From contig NC_083638.1 in NCBI RefSeq assembly GCF_963576545.1, positions 20,673,590-20,737,589 of the forward strand: a DNA stretch of 64,000 nt. Reading direction: 5' to 3'. Made by a program: the position numbers and the translations under genes. Source of the DNA: Limanda limanda (taxonomy: Eukaryota; Chordata; Actinopteri; Pleuronectiformes; Pleuronectidae). This document shows, one piece after another, positions 50,231-60,834 of the stretch (position 1 is the stretch's first letter; each line of letters begins with the position of its first letter). Below the pieces are notes generated by a model. That model had not been told where the DNA came from. It did no database searches and saw nothing but the letters and a program-made list of their open reading frames with translations.

Positions 50231-52572
50231 CTGGAAGAAAGATGACAAATCTGTTTTGAAATTGACACCAACAAAGATTCCTACACAAAGTAACATACAG
50301 TTTTTACTAAATACAAAGAATGAATGAAAGAACACAGGAAACTTTGAAGTCAGAAGCACAAAGACCATACAAGCCGGCAGTGAAAAAGTTCCCAGACACA
50401 CTTACGAAGTCACTTCTCTGCTTTTCCACTTGTTTTCATGATGATCGTAGATGAGCACAATGGGCTCGAAACAGCTAATTGTTAATCGACTGGTGTCCAC
50501 CTGGAAAAAAACAGAAGACATTTTGAGGCAACTAGATGTTGGTTAAATAACTGTTATGTACCACCTTATAAGACCAGGCAAGTGTGTGGCTTGTTTTAGG
50601 GAAATCATTTACAATTCATTTACTGTGTACTTGGCCATTGGCTAACCATTTATAGTAACACATTCTAGCACCTTACAGGCAGCCAATGAATGAGTTTTGT
50701 CTGTACATTGACATATAATTTTGTTTAACTCAGAAACTTACTTTGTGCATCCAACCCAATACCCTGTGCATGATGCTTTTCGTTATGTTATTATTAGATG
50801 GTGATAAAGTAAAAAAAAACAGCCAGTTTAAAAAAAAAAGTCTTGCTTCATGGAGGCACTAGTGAGAATCACCAACATATCAAACTTGTGAGGAAGCTGT
50901 TTAAGAGCAGTCTGTTCGGTACAGGAGCACATCAGACTGATGTTATCCCTTTCAGAATATTTGAACACAATGTTCAATCAATGATGAGCTGCAGCTAATC
51001 ATTTAATCTCTGATTGCTGAGCCACGTGCTTGTAGTGACAAATAACTTTTTCAGGTTTTCAAACTCTAGATATTTCTATATACAAAAGAGATAAAAAGCA
51101 GTGGTTGCCTTGGAGACAGAAACAGACATTACTTGAGGTAAATGGGCAAAAACATGTAAAACCACCATTTTAGTCAATAAACACCAGTTGATATTTTCTA
51201 TTACCATGACAATCGCTGCATCATGGAAGTTCTCACAAATCCTGGCAGCTACTTTTTCTGCTACTTGGTTAGGTCTGAAAGAGAGAGGATGGACACATTT
51301 ATTAGTCCATCACATTTAAGGGGAGTTCGTGGCAAAGTTTTTAACTGGTTGTTTTCCTGAATCAGCTCGATGTAAGTTTAGATTTGTTTTTCTGTACCTT
51401 GAATCCTTTGTGCGTTCGTTGGCTTGATAATATCCAGCAATGACATATTTGTTTTCTTTACACCAGGTATCGATCTGAAAGAGGAGATGTGGAGCCAACA
51501 TGGACAGTAAAGACAAACATGATCAGAGACCTATACTCAATACGCAGTTACACTGAAATAAAAACATTTGTTCACCAACTTAAAAAAACACTTCAATGAA
51601 TCAAGTTTGTTCAAATTAAAGTCAACCAGTTATAAACACAATTAATAGCTTTAATTTGAAAAGTAAAAAATTTGAATTTTTTTTATTCTGTGTGATTAGG
51701 TACATGTAGCCGACTGTAATCTAAAACTGCTCTGGACTAAAGTTCTAGTGTGTAAGAGGTGATCTGTTGGCAGAAATTGAATATAAAATAATAATAGCAA
51801 TGTTTTCACTCAGTGTGTTTAACCTAAATTGATTGAAATGTTTTCTTTAACCTATGGGTCCTTTATATTTAAATACTTTGTATTTACATCGGGAGCGGGT
51901 CCTCTCTACAGAGGCCACCATGTTTTTTACAGTGGTCCAAACTGGACAAACTAGACACCTTTTGAGTTTTTATGAAAACTCAAGGATACCACAGGTTCTC
52001 CTTCATGTTTCGAAGGGGAGGGTGAGGTGAGGGGTATTCAGCTGCAACGTGCCCCTTCACCACTAGATGTCACTAAATTCTACACACTCAACCTTTAATA
52101 ACAGTTATAATCTCTACATTTTCTCAAATCTACTTTAGGGAGCTGTTGAATCAACTTTTTCTAGTGTTGATTCTTAATTGTATCAGCAGGTGCATTTGAC
52201 ATTTATTCATCTACAACCCAAAAAGTTGAATACAAAATGAAAGGGTCTCGTCTCACATGACAGTTTGTCATGTTGCAAGACTTCGCAGTACTCTTGTAGC
52301 AGACTGGTCTATCCAGTCCACTTGCAGCTGAGTGTATATTTAACTTGACGGACACTTACCAGTGTTAGAGCTACTTCCAGCATAGGAGCCAGAGCCAGAG
52401 TTCCATGGAACAGCGGCACGCAGTCCACGCACAGGACCGTGTCCCCGTGGCTGTCCTTCTTCCGGTCCTTGCTCCTCTCCGCCACCAGCAGCCCGTTCAC
52501 CGCGCAGCACGGGTACTTGGCGGCGTGCAGCAGCATCTTGCAGTAAGCCTGGCTCGTCAGCTGAATGGGCAT
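50071..52572 (-). CDS. emc8: ER membrane protein complex subunit 8 (EMC8), 5 exons
   Basis: Exons in transcription order: 52572-52360, 51474-51398, 51274-51205, 50500-50406, 50230-50071; 615 nt, 204 aa against about 210 in human. Junctions are GT/AG and phases agree. Diagnostic segments are [57 protein letters not shown] and [22 protein letters not shown]8 has an MPN-like fold (UPF0172) without the JAMM zinc-protease ligands. It sits on the cytosolic side of the EMC, bound to EMC2, and the complex inserts tail-anchored and multipass proteins into the ER membrane. It is head to head with cox4i1, as in human. Confidence 0.98.
50406..50500 (-). CDS. emc8: emc8 exon 4 (aa 120-151)
   Basis: Encodes [20 protein letters not shown] and [11 protein letters not shown]; minus-strand acceptor TTCCAG, donor GTAAGT. 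Confidence 0.97.
50501..51204 (-). other. emc8: emc8 intron 3, nothing else seen
   Basis: 704-bp AT-rich GT...AG intron. Confidence 0.8.
51205..51274 (-). CDS. emc8: emc8 exon 3 (aa 97-119)
   Basis: Encodes [20 protein letters not shown] and IVM; minus-strand acceptor TTTCAG, donor GTAATA. Confidence 0.95.
51398..51474 (-). CDS. emc8: emc8 exon 2 (aa 72-96)
   Basis: Encodes [20 protein letters not shown] then RTKDS; minus-strand acceptor TTTCAG, donor GTACAG. Confidence 0.96.
51737..52098 (-). mobile_element. TTAA MITE, family A copy 2, inside emc8 intron 1
   Basis: In minus orientation it begins TTAAAGGTTGAGTGTGTAGA and then 'gtgacatctagtggtg'. It carries the same internal blocks as the copy at 62.7 kb. 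The far end is decayed (ACTAAAGTTCTAGTGTGTA on the plus strand). Confidence 0.75.
52360..52572 (-). CDS. emc8: emc8 exon 1 with start (aa 1-71)
   Basis: ATG at plus 52572-52570. It is GC-rich, encodes [20 protein letters not shown] and most of the MPN-like beta core, and ends in phase 0 at donor GTAAGT. Confidence 0.97.
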
Positions 52573-53340
52573 GTTGGCAAGACGATGTGCACAATGGCTG
52601 AGAGAGAGAAAAACAAAGACGGATCCAGGGGGAGCAGCAGCCGAGAGGAGGCTACACGCAGAGGAGGGGGTGCTGCTGTTAGCTGTAAGATCTTAACATG
52701 CCCGGAGAAGAGACCGCTTCCTGCCGCAACACGTGGTGGAAGCTGATCCTTGGAGCCTGAACACGAACGCGTCACAGCCACACCTGTCTGTTTATACTCT
52801 TCTCTAGAGATGAAGGAGTCCCGGGATGTCACAGGAGGAGAGAAGCTAATCTATCTTCTGCTCCGCAGCCCCGGTGGTGCCGTAGACCAGAGTGGAGAGA
52901 CGTAAAGCGAGGTGAACTTCCCTCTTGCCGTAGCGGTTATTTCCTACCCGAGATGCTCGAAGATCCGCCCCCACACTACCTCTGATTGGCTTACTGTCCC
53001 AGCTTCCTCCTGCTGTAACCAATCACCGCGGGTTTCGTCTAAATTTAAACCAATCCGGGGCAAGGGAGAGCCGGGTTCTCGTCCATCTCGGGTGGGGGGG
53101 GGGAGACAATTCAAGCTTGTGGCCTAGTTTGACCTCGTTTTTGAAGATGACGTACTTCCGCTCACGTACTTCCGCTCCCGGTCGCAATCACACTTCCTTT
53201 TCGAGCAGCAGCGGACGGATCGAGGAAGAGAGAGTAGGTCGTTTTTATTTAACAACAGCAGCATCTTACTCAGCCGCTGGAAACGCACCGCACACCGCCC
53301 CCCAACACACTGGGACACCACACACACCTGACATGTGAGA
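52573..53340. promoter_or_regulatory. Bidirectional emc8/cox4i1 promoter
   Basis: The two genes point away from each other. The interval has three CCAAT boxes (ATTGG at 52985-52989, CCAAT at 53019-53023 and 53050-53054), 34 and 31 bp apart. It also has a perfect 14-bp tandem duplication, ACGTACTTCCGCTC, at 53150-53177 that repeats an ETS (CTTCCG) core, and a third CTTCC at 53193-53197. NF-Y and GABP/NRF-2 sites of this sort are established features of mammalian bidirectional and COX promoters. Occupancy here is inferred. Confidence 0.7.
53198..53332 (+). other. cox4i1: Probable cox4i1 non-coding exon 1
   Basis: A stretch downstream of the ETS cluster ends at a usable donor, ACAT|GTGAGA (53333). 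Mammalian COX4I1 also has a non-coding first exon. The precise start and donor are not certain. Confidence 0.4.
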
Positions 53341-53794
53341 CGACGCGCTCGTTTTAACCGAATTGAGCAGAAATGTCCCGGTGACTTTGTCCGCGCCGAG
53401 CGGAGCTAGGACGAGCTAAGTGCCCGGCTAGCTGTCGTTAGCTTGTAGCATCATATTCCTGAAGGCAGGTGCACTGCGCAGACAGAAATCATTATAATGG
53501 CGTATGGATGTAGTCTCGCTCGGTGGTCTAAGGTTGTGTTAAACTCGAATGTCCCGGAAAACCCTCGTTTCTGTGCTATTTGTTTCTCTGGTGCTGTGAC
53601 CTTGTGTGTGCGGCTAACGCTAACGCTAGCTGACATGTCGGCGGATGCGGTTTGTCTCAACATCAACAACTCGACTGACATGTTTACAGATAATACGATG
53701 TTTATCTTGCGTATGATGTGAACTAATTTCCTTTGATATAGTGGATTTAGACTGTCAACTGGTAGAACGTACTAATTTATAAACAGCAGTTCAT

Positions 53795-53816
53795 ACATAT
53801 ATATATATATATATAT
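53795..53816 (+). repeat. (AT)n microsatellite
   Basis: Short AT repeat in the first intron of cox4i1. Confidence 0.85.
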
Positions 53817-54017
53817 TCATACAATTGACCATTGTATGAATATGTTCCTAAAATCCTTATGTTTTCACGTCCCCTGTTGAAACTGGATCATTTTTTATTT
53901 ACGATGTTAGAAAAGTTCGGCTGTGAGATCAATACTATTTGTAGGGATCATGTGTAAGCTAGCTGATAATATCTTTAATGAGTTTTTAAATGTCTGTCCT
54001 GTGACCTTCTCAGCAGA

Positions 54018-54093
54018 ATGCTGGCCACCAGAGCTCTGAGTCTCGTCGGCAAACGTGCCCTCTCCACATCTGTCTGCCTACGAGGAGGACATG
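54018..54093 (+). CDS. cox4i1: cox4i1 coding exon 1, presequence (aa 1-25)
   Basis: The ATG follows the acceptor CTCAGCAG by one base. It encodes [20 protein letters not shown] and LRGGH; donor GTGAGT, phase 1. Confidence 0.96.
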
Positions 54094-55348
54094 GTGAGTA
54101 CCACTCCAAAGGACATTGGTCCTTTTCTATTTCTGACTGGTGATATAACAACAGATCCCGCTTGCGTCTCATAGCCACTGTTTGTGCTTTAGAAATGTGG
54201 ACATTAATGATCACTGATGTGTCACGGATGTAGGTTTGATATTTTCTGGAAGCTGGTGACCTTCTTTCAAAAGCACAGATAGTTTTTAATCTCAAAAGGA
54301 CATTTTCTTTGGACGTTTTTTTGTCCATCCTTTAATGCCAGTCTGACTGTTGCTATAGAAACAACCTAATTTCCCTCTCATTCCCCCAGTATCTCACCAT
54401 AGCTGTGTACATTTTCCTCTCAAATTAGGTCAAAGAGAGGTCATATTTTGGACAAGTACTTTGAATGGAAGTGGCCCCTCCTCTTTACTCTGGCAATTTA
54501 CTGATTATTTTACAGTGAATTAATTAGAGAGTGCCAGACACATATTTAGTAATACTGTAATATTTCTTTTAATATATTGTAATGTTGAATGATATCATTG
54601 GTGTGTGTATATTGGATACTAGGTCAGGACCAGGTGGCCAAACATCAAACCTGCAAATTTCATTGTGTGCCAGCAAAAGTGAACTTAATAAGTTGCTTTT
54701 GTATTCTGCAGGTGTTGCTAAGATCGAGGACTACGCTATGCCTGCCTACTTTGACAGGCTGGATAACCCCCTCCCGGACATCCGCTATGTGCAGAGCCTG
54801 ACTGAAGAGCAGCAGTCCCTGAAGGACAAGGAGATGGGCTCCTGGGCTACACTCTCCAATGAGGAGAAGATTGCATGTAGGACTTGCTCTAATATTCACA
54901 CTATTTAGTGGAACTGATTTTATCTCTCTGCTTCTGTCACTTAATCAATTTTTATACCACATGGCTTTGTGTGTTTCAACTTGTTAGTGTACCGCATCAG
55001 CTTCCACCAGAGCTTTGCAGAGATGAACCAGGGATCAGCAGAGTGGAAGTCTGTGGTCGCAGGGCTGTTGTTCCTAACCGGCTTCACTGGGTTCGTTGTG
55101 CTCTGGCAGAGAAAGTTTGGTAAGTATGAGAAATATGGCTGAAAAACAGAAGAATGAGGTTATTCTTTTAATTAGGCTTATTGCTTGACATATGTTATTT
55201 TCTGTCTGCAGTGTATGGACCAGTCCCACACACATTCTCACCTGAGTGGAAAGAGAAGGAGCTGCAGAGGATGCTCGACATGAGAATCAACCCGATTGAG
55301 GGATTCTCTGCCAAGTGGGACTACGAAAACAAGCAGTGGAAGAAGTAA
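54018..55348 (+). CDS. cox4i1: Cytochrome c oxidase subunit 4 (COX4I1), 4 coding exons
   Basis: Coding exons are 54018-54093, 54712-54876, 54988-55119 and 55212-55348; 510 nt, 169 aa, the same length as human COX4I1. All junctions are GT/AG and in phase. Residues 1 to about 24 form a basic, Ser/Arg/Leu-rich mitochondrial presequence. [20 protein letters not shown] and SQNLT-free [18 protein letters not shown] are the matrix part. A single membrane helix lies at about 102-120 ([18 protein letters not shown]). [20 protein letters not shown] leads to the terminal NKQWKK. The protein is the largest nuclear-encoded subunit of complex IV in the inner membrane and mediates ATP/ADP control. Isoform 1 is preferred because of gene order next to emc8. 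Confidence 0.98.
54094..54711 (+). other. cox4i1: cox4i1 intron, nothing else seen
   Basis: 618-bp GT...AG intron without recognised elements. Confidence 0.8.
54712..54876 (+). CDS. cox4i1: cox4i1 coding exon 2 (aa 26-80)
   Basis: Acceptor TTCTGCAG, donor GTAGGA. It encodes the soluble matrix segment with [20 protein letters not shown]. Confidence 0.97.
54988..55119 (+). CDS. cox4i1: cox4i1 coding exon 3, membrane helix (aa 81-124)
   Basis: Acceptor TTGTTAG, donor GTAAGT. It encodes [20 protein letters not shown] and the transmembrane helix. Confidence 0.97.
55212..55348 (+). CDS. cox4i1: cox4i1 coding exon 4 with stop (aa 125-169)
   Basis: Acceptor GTCTGCAG, stop TAA at 55346-55348. It encodes [20 protein letters not shown] at the C-terminus. 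Confidence 0.97.
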
Positions 55349-55530
55349 AGGACCAAGAGGACAATAACTCATACTTGAAGACAAAAGCAGACCAACTCAA
55401 TTCAAAAGAATACTTATATTTCTGTATTTATCACTTGTCACATACCTCAGATTGTGCATTTGGAAGACCTCTTCCTCTTATGGTCCTTGTGTATTATAGA
55501 AATGAGAATAAAGGTAAAATGATAAAACAT
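55349..55530 (+). other. cox4i1: cox4i1 3' UTR with polyA signal
   Basis: AATAAA at 55507-55512 about 160 bases after the stop gives the short 3' UTR typical of this gene. Confidence 0.75.
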
Positions 55531-57290
55531 AGTTGTGAGGAGTTTGACTTCTGCATTAATAATGTTTTACATTAAATAAGTTTATCAGTAATTTGGGGCA
55601 GTAGATTGAGGCAATTTTGATGTATTTTGCTCTAATAGAAGAAACAGCACATTATTACTTGATGCTTGTTATTTGAAAAATCCATATAGTCTATTTTGAA
55701 TGGACTATATGACAGAATAATAGTATAGTGTTTGGTACCTTTAGCGCCCAAAAGGTTATCCTTAGAAGAAGAGGCAGCTTTGCATCTGTTTAAAAGATTG
55801 TTCATAAAGTTGCCACCTACTCAATCACCATCTTATGAACCAGTTAACCACTCAGGCTTTTGTGGCATTTGCAAAACTTGTATCTCAGACTAGTACCATT
55901 ATGTGAGTGTCCATAGGTTTACACACAAACCTTCCCATGCAGGGATCTCAAGATGACTACAGAACTATTTGGGTTTATATCAGGTATATTTCTTGGGGCT
56001 GATGAAGATTTAAGTTGATATTTTAATTTTCAATTGTGATGTCAACAGTGCATTGACTTGAAAGCATAAATATATTTATTTGCCGTAACAGGGGCAAAGG
56101 CCATTTCAACTGACAAATGACAAACTTCTACTTCATGATAGACATTTGAACATGTGTTGGTGTCACCCTGGGTTCTGTGACTGACGGTATTTCCACCCAT
56201 TGAATCTTACTGTAAATTCAGCTAGTGTATATACACAGGCAAGTTCCTATATCGGTCAGGAGGGGGCACTATATACATTTGCAAACTTTCACATCTTCAC
56301 AAACACTTCACCCAAAACTCTCAACATTTTCCAGTCCGAATAGTGTCATTTACAAAATGATTGCTTTCTCTATATGATAACTTCACATTTTCCCTGATCC
56401 AGCAGCACATTCAGTGTCCATGGCATTTACAGTTTTATCAGTTTTGCTTCTAGTTTGTTACTGAGATTAAGCAAAATCTACTAAACAGATTTCCATTCAA
56501 TTTGGGACATGCCTCAAAGAACTCGCTCAAATTTTGTCTGGATCCGGATCAATTGCAGTTTCTTTTTTAGGTTAAAAAAAAACACATTTCCAGCTGCATT
56601 TAACATTTTCAGCTAATTCTCAGGGAATAATTCCTGGAGACTGCTATCTATGAGTCTGTACAGTTTGCAGCAACATTGTAGAATTTAAGGTGACTTGGTC
56701 GGTGCTCTACTGAGTGCTCATCTTTATATGACCTTTTCTATCAATATAGCAACTTCAGACCCCTAGTTTCAAATGAAGGGATAGTGTCTTTGCAGCAAAA
56801 CTTTAAATAGGCATTTAATGGGCATTAGATGGCGGATTCAAGATTTTCACAACCTTTCCCAATGTGAGATGGGGGAAGATCTTCGACATTTTCCTTGTTT
56901 TGTTTTTTTCAGAGAAAAAGTCATGGATTAATGAATGGGGGGAAAGGGGGGGCTATCCAAATAAAGATCTAGTGAAATTTTAAAAAAGTGCAAAATACAT
57001 AAAGTCTGACTGAATTATACATAATGCACAAATACAGTATATATTCTCTTTTTAATGCCCTCCTTTTATTCTGCTCTATACCTTCACATGTTCTCTTGTC
57101 TGTCTGGCGTGAGATCAAAAAAGTTTATCTTGTTTTAAATACAGTATAAATAAAGAAAGCAGCAACTGTTGACAGAATAAATAAATCCTCAGATTGGCTC
57201 GCTGGGTTAGAATGATGCACACGTGCTTGAATGCACACACGTTGTATATACATATAAATATGTATTTATATCAAAGCTTTTATCGGAGCC
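55531..57290. other. Intergenic, degenerate repeats, no gene seen
   Basis: AT-rich. A LINE-tail-like patch ('tctggatccggatcaattgc') lies near 56538-56560 and a CTCF-like string TCAGGAGGGGGCACT at 56256-56270. No exon is supported. Confidence 0.45.
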
Positions 57291-57572
57291 GGTGTATGAA
57301 GGCGGCGACACTCTGTAACGACGTCACTTACCGGATGAAGCGTTCAAAACAATCCGGAAGACGAGTCACTGACGGAACTGCTGTCTGCGCCGCTGCATAC
57401 CGTCAGTGTTTCAGCACTGATGATGTCTATCGTGTAACTTTATCTGATGATGTTGTCAACAACAAACACACGTAGCGGCTGAACCGGAGGTTGATCGCTG
57501 CTGTGCCGAGTTGCGCTTCCTGTTGTTAGAGTCAGAGTTCATGTGAGCAGCTCAGACTGGTCCAGAGGCATC
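57291..57572 (+). promoter_or_regulatory. dusp22: dusp22-like promoter / 5' UTR
   Basis: A locally GC-richer stretch with a CRE-like ACGTCAC near 57320 and an ETS-like CCGGAAG at 57354-57360, directly upstream of the start codon. The transcription start is not visible. Confidence 0.45.
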
Positions 57573-57593
57573 ATGGGCAATGGGATGAATAAG
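57573..57593 (+). CDS. dusp22: dusp22-like exon 1 (MGNGMNK)
   Basis: Seven codons with a myristoylation-type N-terminus, donor GTAACG, phase 0. The family's first exon has the same size. Confidence 0.92.
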
Positions 57594-60500
57594 GTAACGC
57601 TCTGCTTTACTGGTCGGTGTTGTGGTGTTGTGTTGTTGTTGTTGTTGTTTAGTGGTATAAGTGTGTGTGTGTGTGTGATGTCAGCCTGACTCATCTTCTC
57701 ATCACATGCTCTGCCTCTCTGATCCTGACACTATCTCAACACACTCAATGTTTCCATAATGTGTAAACAGCTCAAAACAAGACTTGTGCTGCTCCAAGCA
57801 CTTAGTTTCAAACCAGTAATGGAAGCTCACAGGACCAGATTTTTTCACAGTGCCCATGAGCAAGGCACTGATCCATCATGTCCTGACCTCTGACCTTTGG
57901 GTGAGGGGCTCATTTAAGTTTGCTCCAAGGATCAAATCAATAGATTAACACACCATTGTTCAGACATTATTTAATCATTGTACTGTCACAGATGCCCAAT
58001 CTATTAGTACGGAAATTAAGTGAAACCATGTTTTGTGAAAACACTTTACAAATTAAACAGACTTCGCATTAGCAGATGAATTGTCCATTTGTACTGTACT
58101 TTTAATTTTTCTTTCATGTTTCCATTTATATTTTGAGACAGCTGCTGCCTCATAGTGCTAGTACAAACAGAGAAGAGGTTTCTGGCACCTACGTCTAACA
58201 AGCACAGAGAACTTTCTCTTTGAAAACACCTGTAGTACATCATGGTTTGACTAGGTCTGGTCAATATAGCCAAAAATGTTGTCAGGATAAAAAAAAAAAA
58301 AATCTGTCAATATCGATTTATATCCCAATAAATGTCACGTTATTATTTCCTACACATTGTTGCTCCTGGGTAAAGGTTGTCAATTTAAACTTCTTTACGA
58401 ACAGAGAATAATCAACAGCTAAATATTTTACAATTCTGAGGTGGAAGAGTTAAGTGAGACACCTCCTCACTGTGTTGACACAATGCATCAGTATTATATT
58501 AATATATATTGTGCTTCTGTTTTATTGCTATTGATAAAAATGATATTATTAAATTATTTACATGACTTTATTGCCTAGGCCTATTTTGGAGACTGATTGG
58601 TCAACACATAAATGCATTGGTGTGACAATATAGGTCTATACTGTAAGTGTTGCTGGGGTTTTGACCTCTCGTAGTACTACTGCCTAAGTTCTAACACTCA
58701 GTGGCTGCTCCCTGCTTGTCACTTTTGCACTGATAATCACACATCGCTGCTCAGGCCTTGTATGGCTGCAGCCCATGCTTCATTTGCTGGTACTTTGGTT
58801 CTTAAGCCATAAGCCTTAAATCCAATCTGGCTCAACCCACCACCCTTTGCTGCTTTCATGTGAAGTTTTTGATGCTGGACTGTGTTGAATATCTTACCCG
58901 AGAACCCAAGATGTCTGTGACTGCTGCTTCACAGGTCGTTGACGGACTCTACCTGGGGAATATAAGAGGTAAGACAAACATGGTGTGACTTGATTTGGTG
59001 TTCCTATATGTGATAGAATCAGAAGAGCAGGGTCAGGCCTTCGGTCCAAAAGGCACAAGGTCACTATAATAGGGCAAAAATGCATGAAGGAATGAGTGGT
59101 GGATTATAGCAACCTGAGTTATTAGGGTATTTTAAACCTTGCATTTTGTGAAGGTTTCAATTTAAATGCTGTGCCTTATACAGTATTTAGGTTTCAAGCC
59201 ATAATACATATGAATTTAAAAGTTGTTCTTCTGTTCTGTCCCATAAAATAACAGCCCACAGTTATTGGTGTGTTCTTTCCCTGGCCGGTAACAGCCCCCT
59301 CCCACTTAATGTGGCATGTGCCGCTTTCTATCTTTAGTTGCCATCATGATGGCTCCACACGATGGCACAAGCATTTTGGTTATGAATAGTTTAAGTGACA
59401 GGAGCAACGGACCACAGGATAAACTGTACCCAACAATGATGCAGGACAGTAAACAGCTGACTGGCCGGCCTATGCAGTCGCTTACAACATAACTGGTCTG
59501 AGTGAGCGGTGTGAAATCCACTGATTGTTCCTTTCTCCCCTGGTCTTAGATTCGGAAAACAGGGACAGTCTGTCGAAGAATGGCATCACCCACATCCTGT
59601 CTGTGTACAACAATGCCAAACCTGTGTTTGAGGTAAGTGGACTATTCAGGTTGGCCTGCATTTTGTGACATGCAGAGACCATGCACACCTCTTTAATATT
59701 GTGATGTGTCCTGTCAGCCAGCAGGGGGTGGTGATGAGCTATGGTTGGAGCAGGGGATTTTTGTGGCTGAGCAGGAGAAGTTATTTCTTTCGTTTCTTTG
59801 TTGTCACTTATCTTGTGAAAGTTTTGAAGATGCACGAAAAATGTCGTTGTACAATGACCGTTAAAAGCATTATATTATATTGTATTCTATTAAATGCTCA
59901 TTAATACATGTTTAGAGAATGGGAAAAGTAAAACCAGAAATAATATGAAGAATCTTTAGCTATAACCGTCTTAGTTCAGACTTCCTACTACAGACACATA
60001 TCCATTTATTTGACATATACATATACATGTACATCTACATATATATGAGATGACAGTGATTGGTTTCAAAGGGCTTTGCTCTCCATTGTGCATTTGTTAG
60101 AATCCACGACATGTCCTTCATTGTAGGAAAATATCTTTTACTCTGTGTTTATTAGAATTAAGTTAAACCCCAGAAAAAAATCATATTAGACGGCCACAGT
60201 GCTTACAAACACCTGTTATCCTGTTACATTTAGATTTAGTTAAGAATTTGCTCCGTGTGCCAGTCTTTGAGGAACTACGGCTCACTTTAGATTTGAGTGA
60301 CAGATGTTCATCTGTAAAAATAGGCCATGATTTTTGCCTGTATTATAAATGTAGGTAAGAATCACAGGTAAATGCAGATAAAGGCTGAGTAAAATGGCCA
60401 AATATTTAATCCATTTTTTTCCATATCAAGTCAGTATCAATAATTATCACAATAACAATTGTTTTAAGTAGTTTACAGACTGATTTTTTTCTCCTGAATT

Positions 60501-60834
60501 AAGGTTGTGGTTTTAAACTCGTCTATATAAACAAAGATAGACAAACACTTGATAAATGTTCTACAATACGAGGTAGATCAATTATGTGTTATACCTCTTC
60601 ACTCTGCTTTCACAATGCATAAGCAATATATCACTATTTGTTGGAACCTTGTCAAATTGCAACTGACAAAAACTATACTGTGTTAATTATTGATATTGTT
60701 TTATTGCCCGGCCTTAATTCAGATAACATGCATTGTCCGTGTCTGGTTTCAGCTGTGATAATGTTTTTCATGTATGTTTTACAGGACATGACATATCTTT
60801 GTATTCATGCAGCAGATGCTTCCAGCCAGAACCT
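57573..60834 (+). CDS. dusp22: Dual-specificity phosphatase 22-like, 5' part (4 exons, runs off window)
   Basis: Exons 57573-57593, 58935-58968, 59550-59632 and 60785-60834 join in phase to give 62 codons plus two bases. The product starts MGNGMNKVVDGLYLGNIRDS, continues LSKNGITHILSVYNNAKPVF, and ends TYLCIHAADASSQN. This fits DUSP22 better than DUSP15. Gly2 is the myristoylation site of DUSP22/15, so plasma-membrane attachment is expected. The P-loop exon with HCxxxxxR is not in the window, so catalytic competence cannot be judged. DUSP22 (JSP1/JKAP) dephosphorylates kinases and adaptors in JNK and T-cell receptor signalling. Fish have more than one dusp22; I cannot assign a or b safely. Confidence 0.9.
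57594..58934 (+). other. dusp22: dusp22-like intron 1
   Basis: 1.3-kb GT...AG intron with a GTT repeat near 57630-57650 and a short TG tract at about 57661-57678. No other gene is seen. Confidence 0.75.
58935..58968 (+). CDS. dusp22: dusp22-like exon 2
   Basis: 34 nt, acceptor TTCACAG, donor GTAAGA; encodes VVDGLYLGNIR. Confidence 0.92.
58969..59549 (+). other. dusp22: dusp22-like intron 2
   Basis: 581-bp GT...AG intron; nothing else is recognised. Confidence 0.75.
59550..59632 (+). CDS. dusp22: dusp22-like exon 3
   Basis: 83 nt, acceptor GTCTTAG, donor GTAAGT; encodes SENRDSLSKNGITHILSVYN then NAKPVFE. Confidence 0.93.
59633..60784 (+). other. dusp22: dusp22-like intron 3
   Basis: 1.15-kb GT...AG intron with a CTCF-like CCAGCAGGGGGTGG at 59718-59731. 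Nothing else is recognised. Confidence 0.75.
60785..60834 (+). CDS. dusp22: dusp22-like exon 4
   Basis: 50 nt, acceptor TTTACAG, donor GTGAGT; encodes DMTYLCIHAADASSQN plus two bases of a Leu codon. The next exon is beyond the window. Confidence 0.92.

Noticed and set aside
57194..57475. 93-codon frame upstream of the dusp22-like start
   Set aside because: No domain or splice link; it overlaps the probable promoter/5' UTR.
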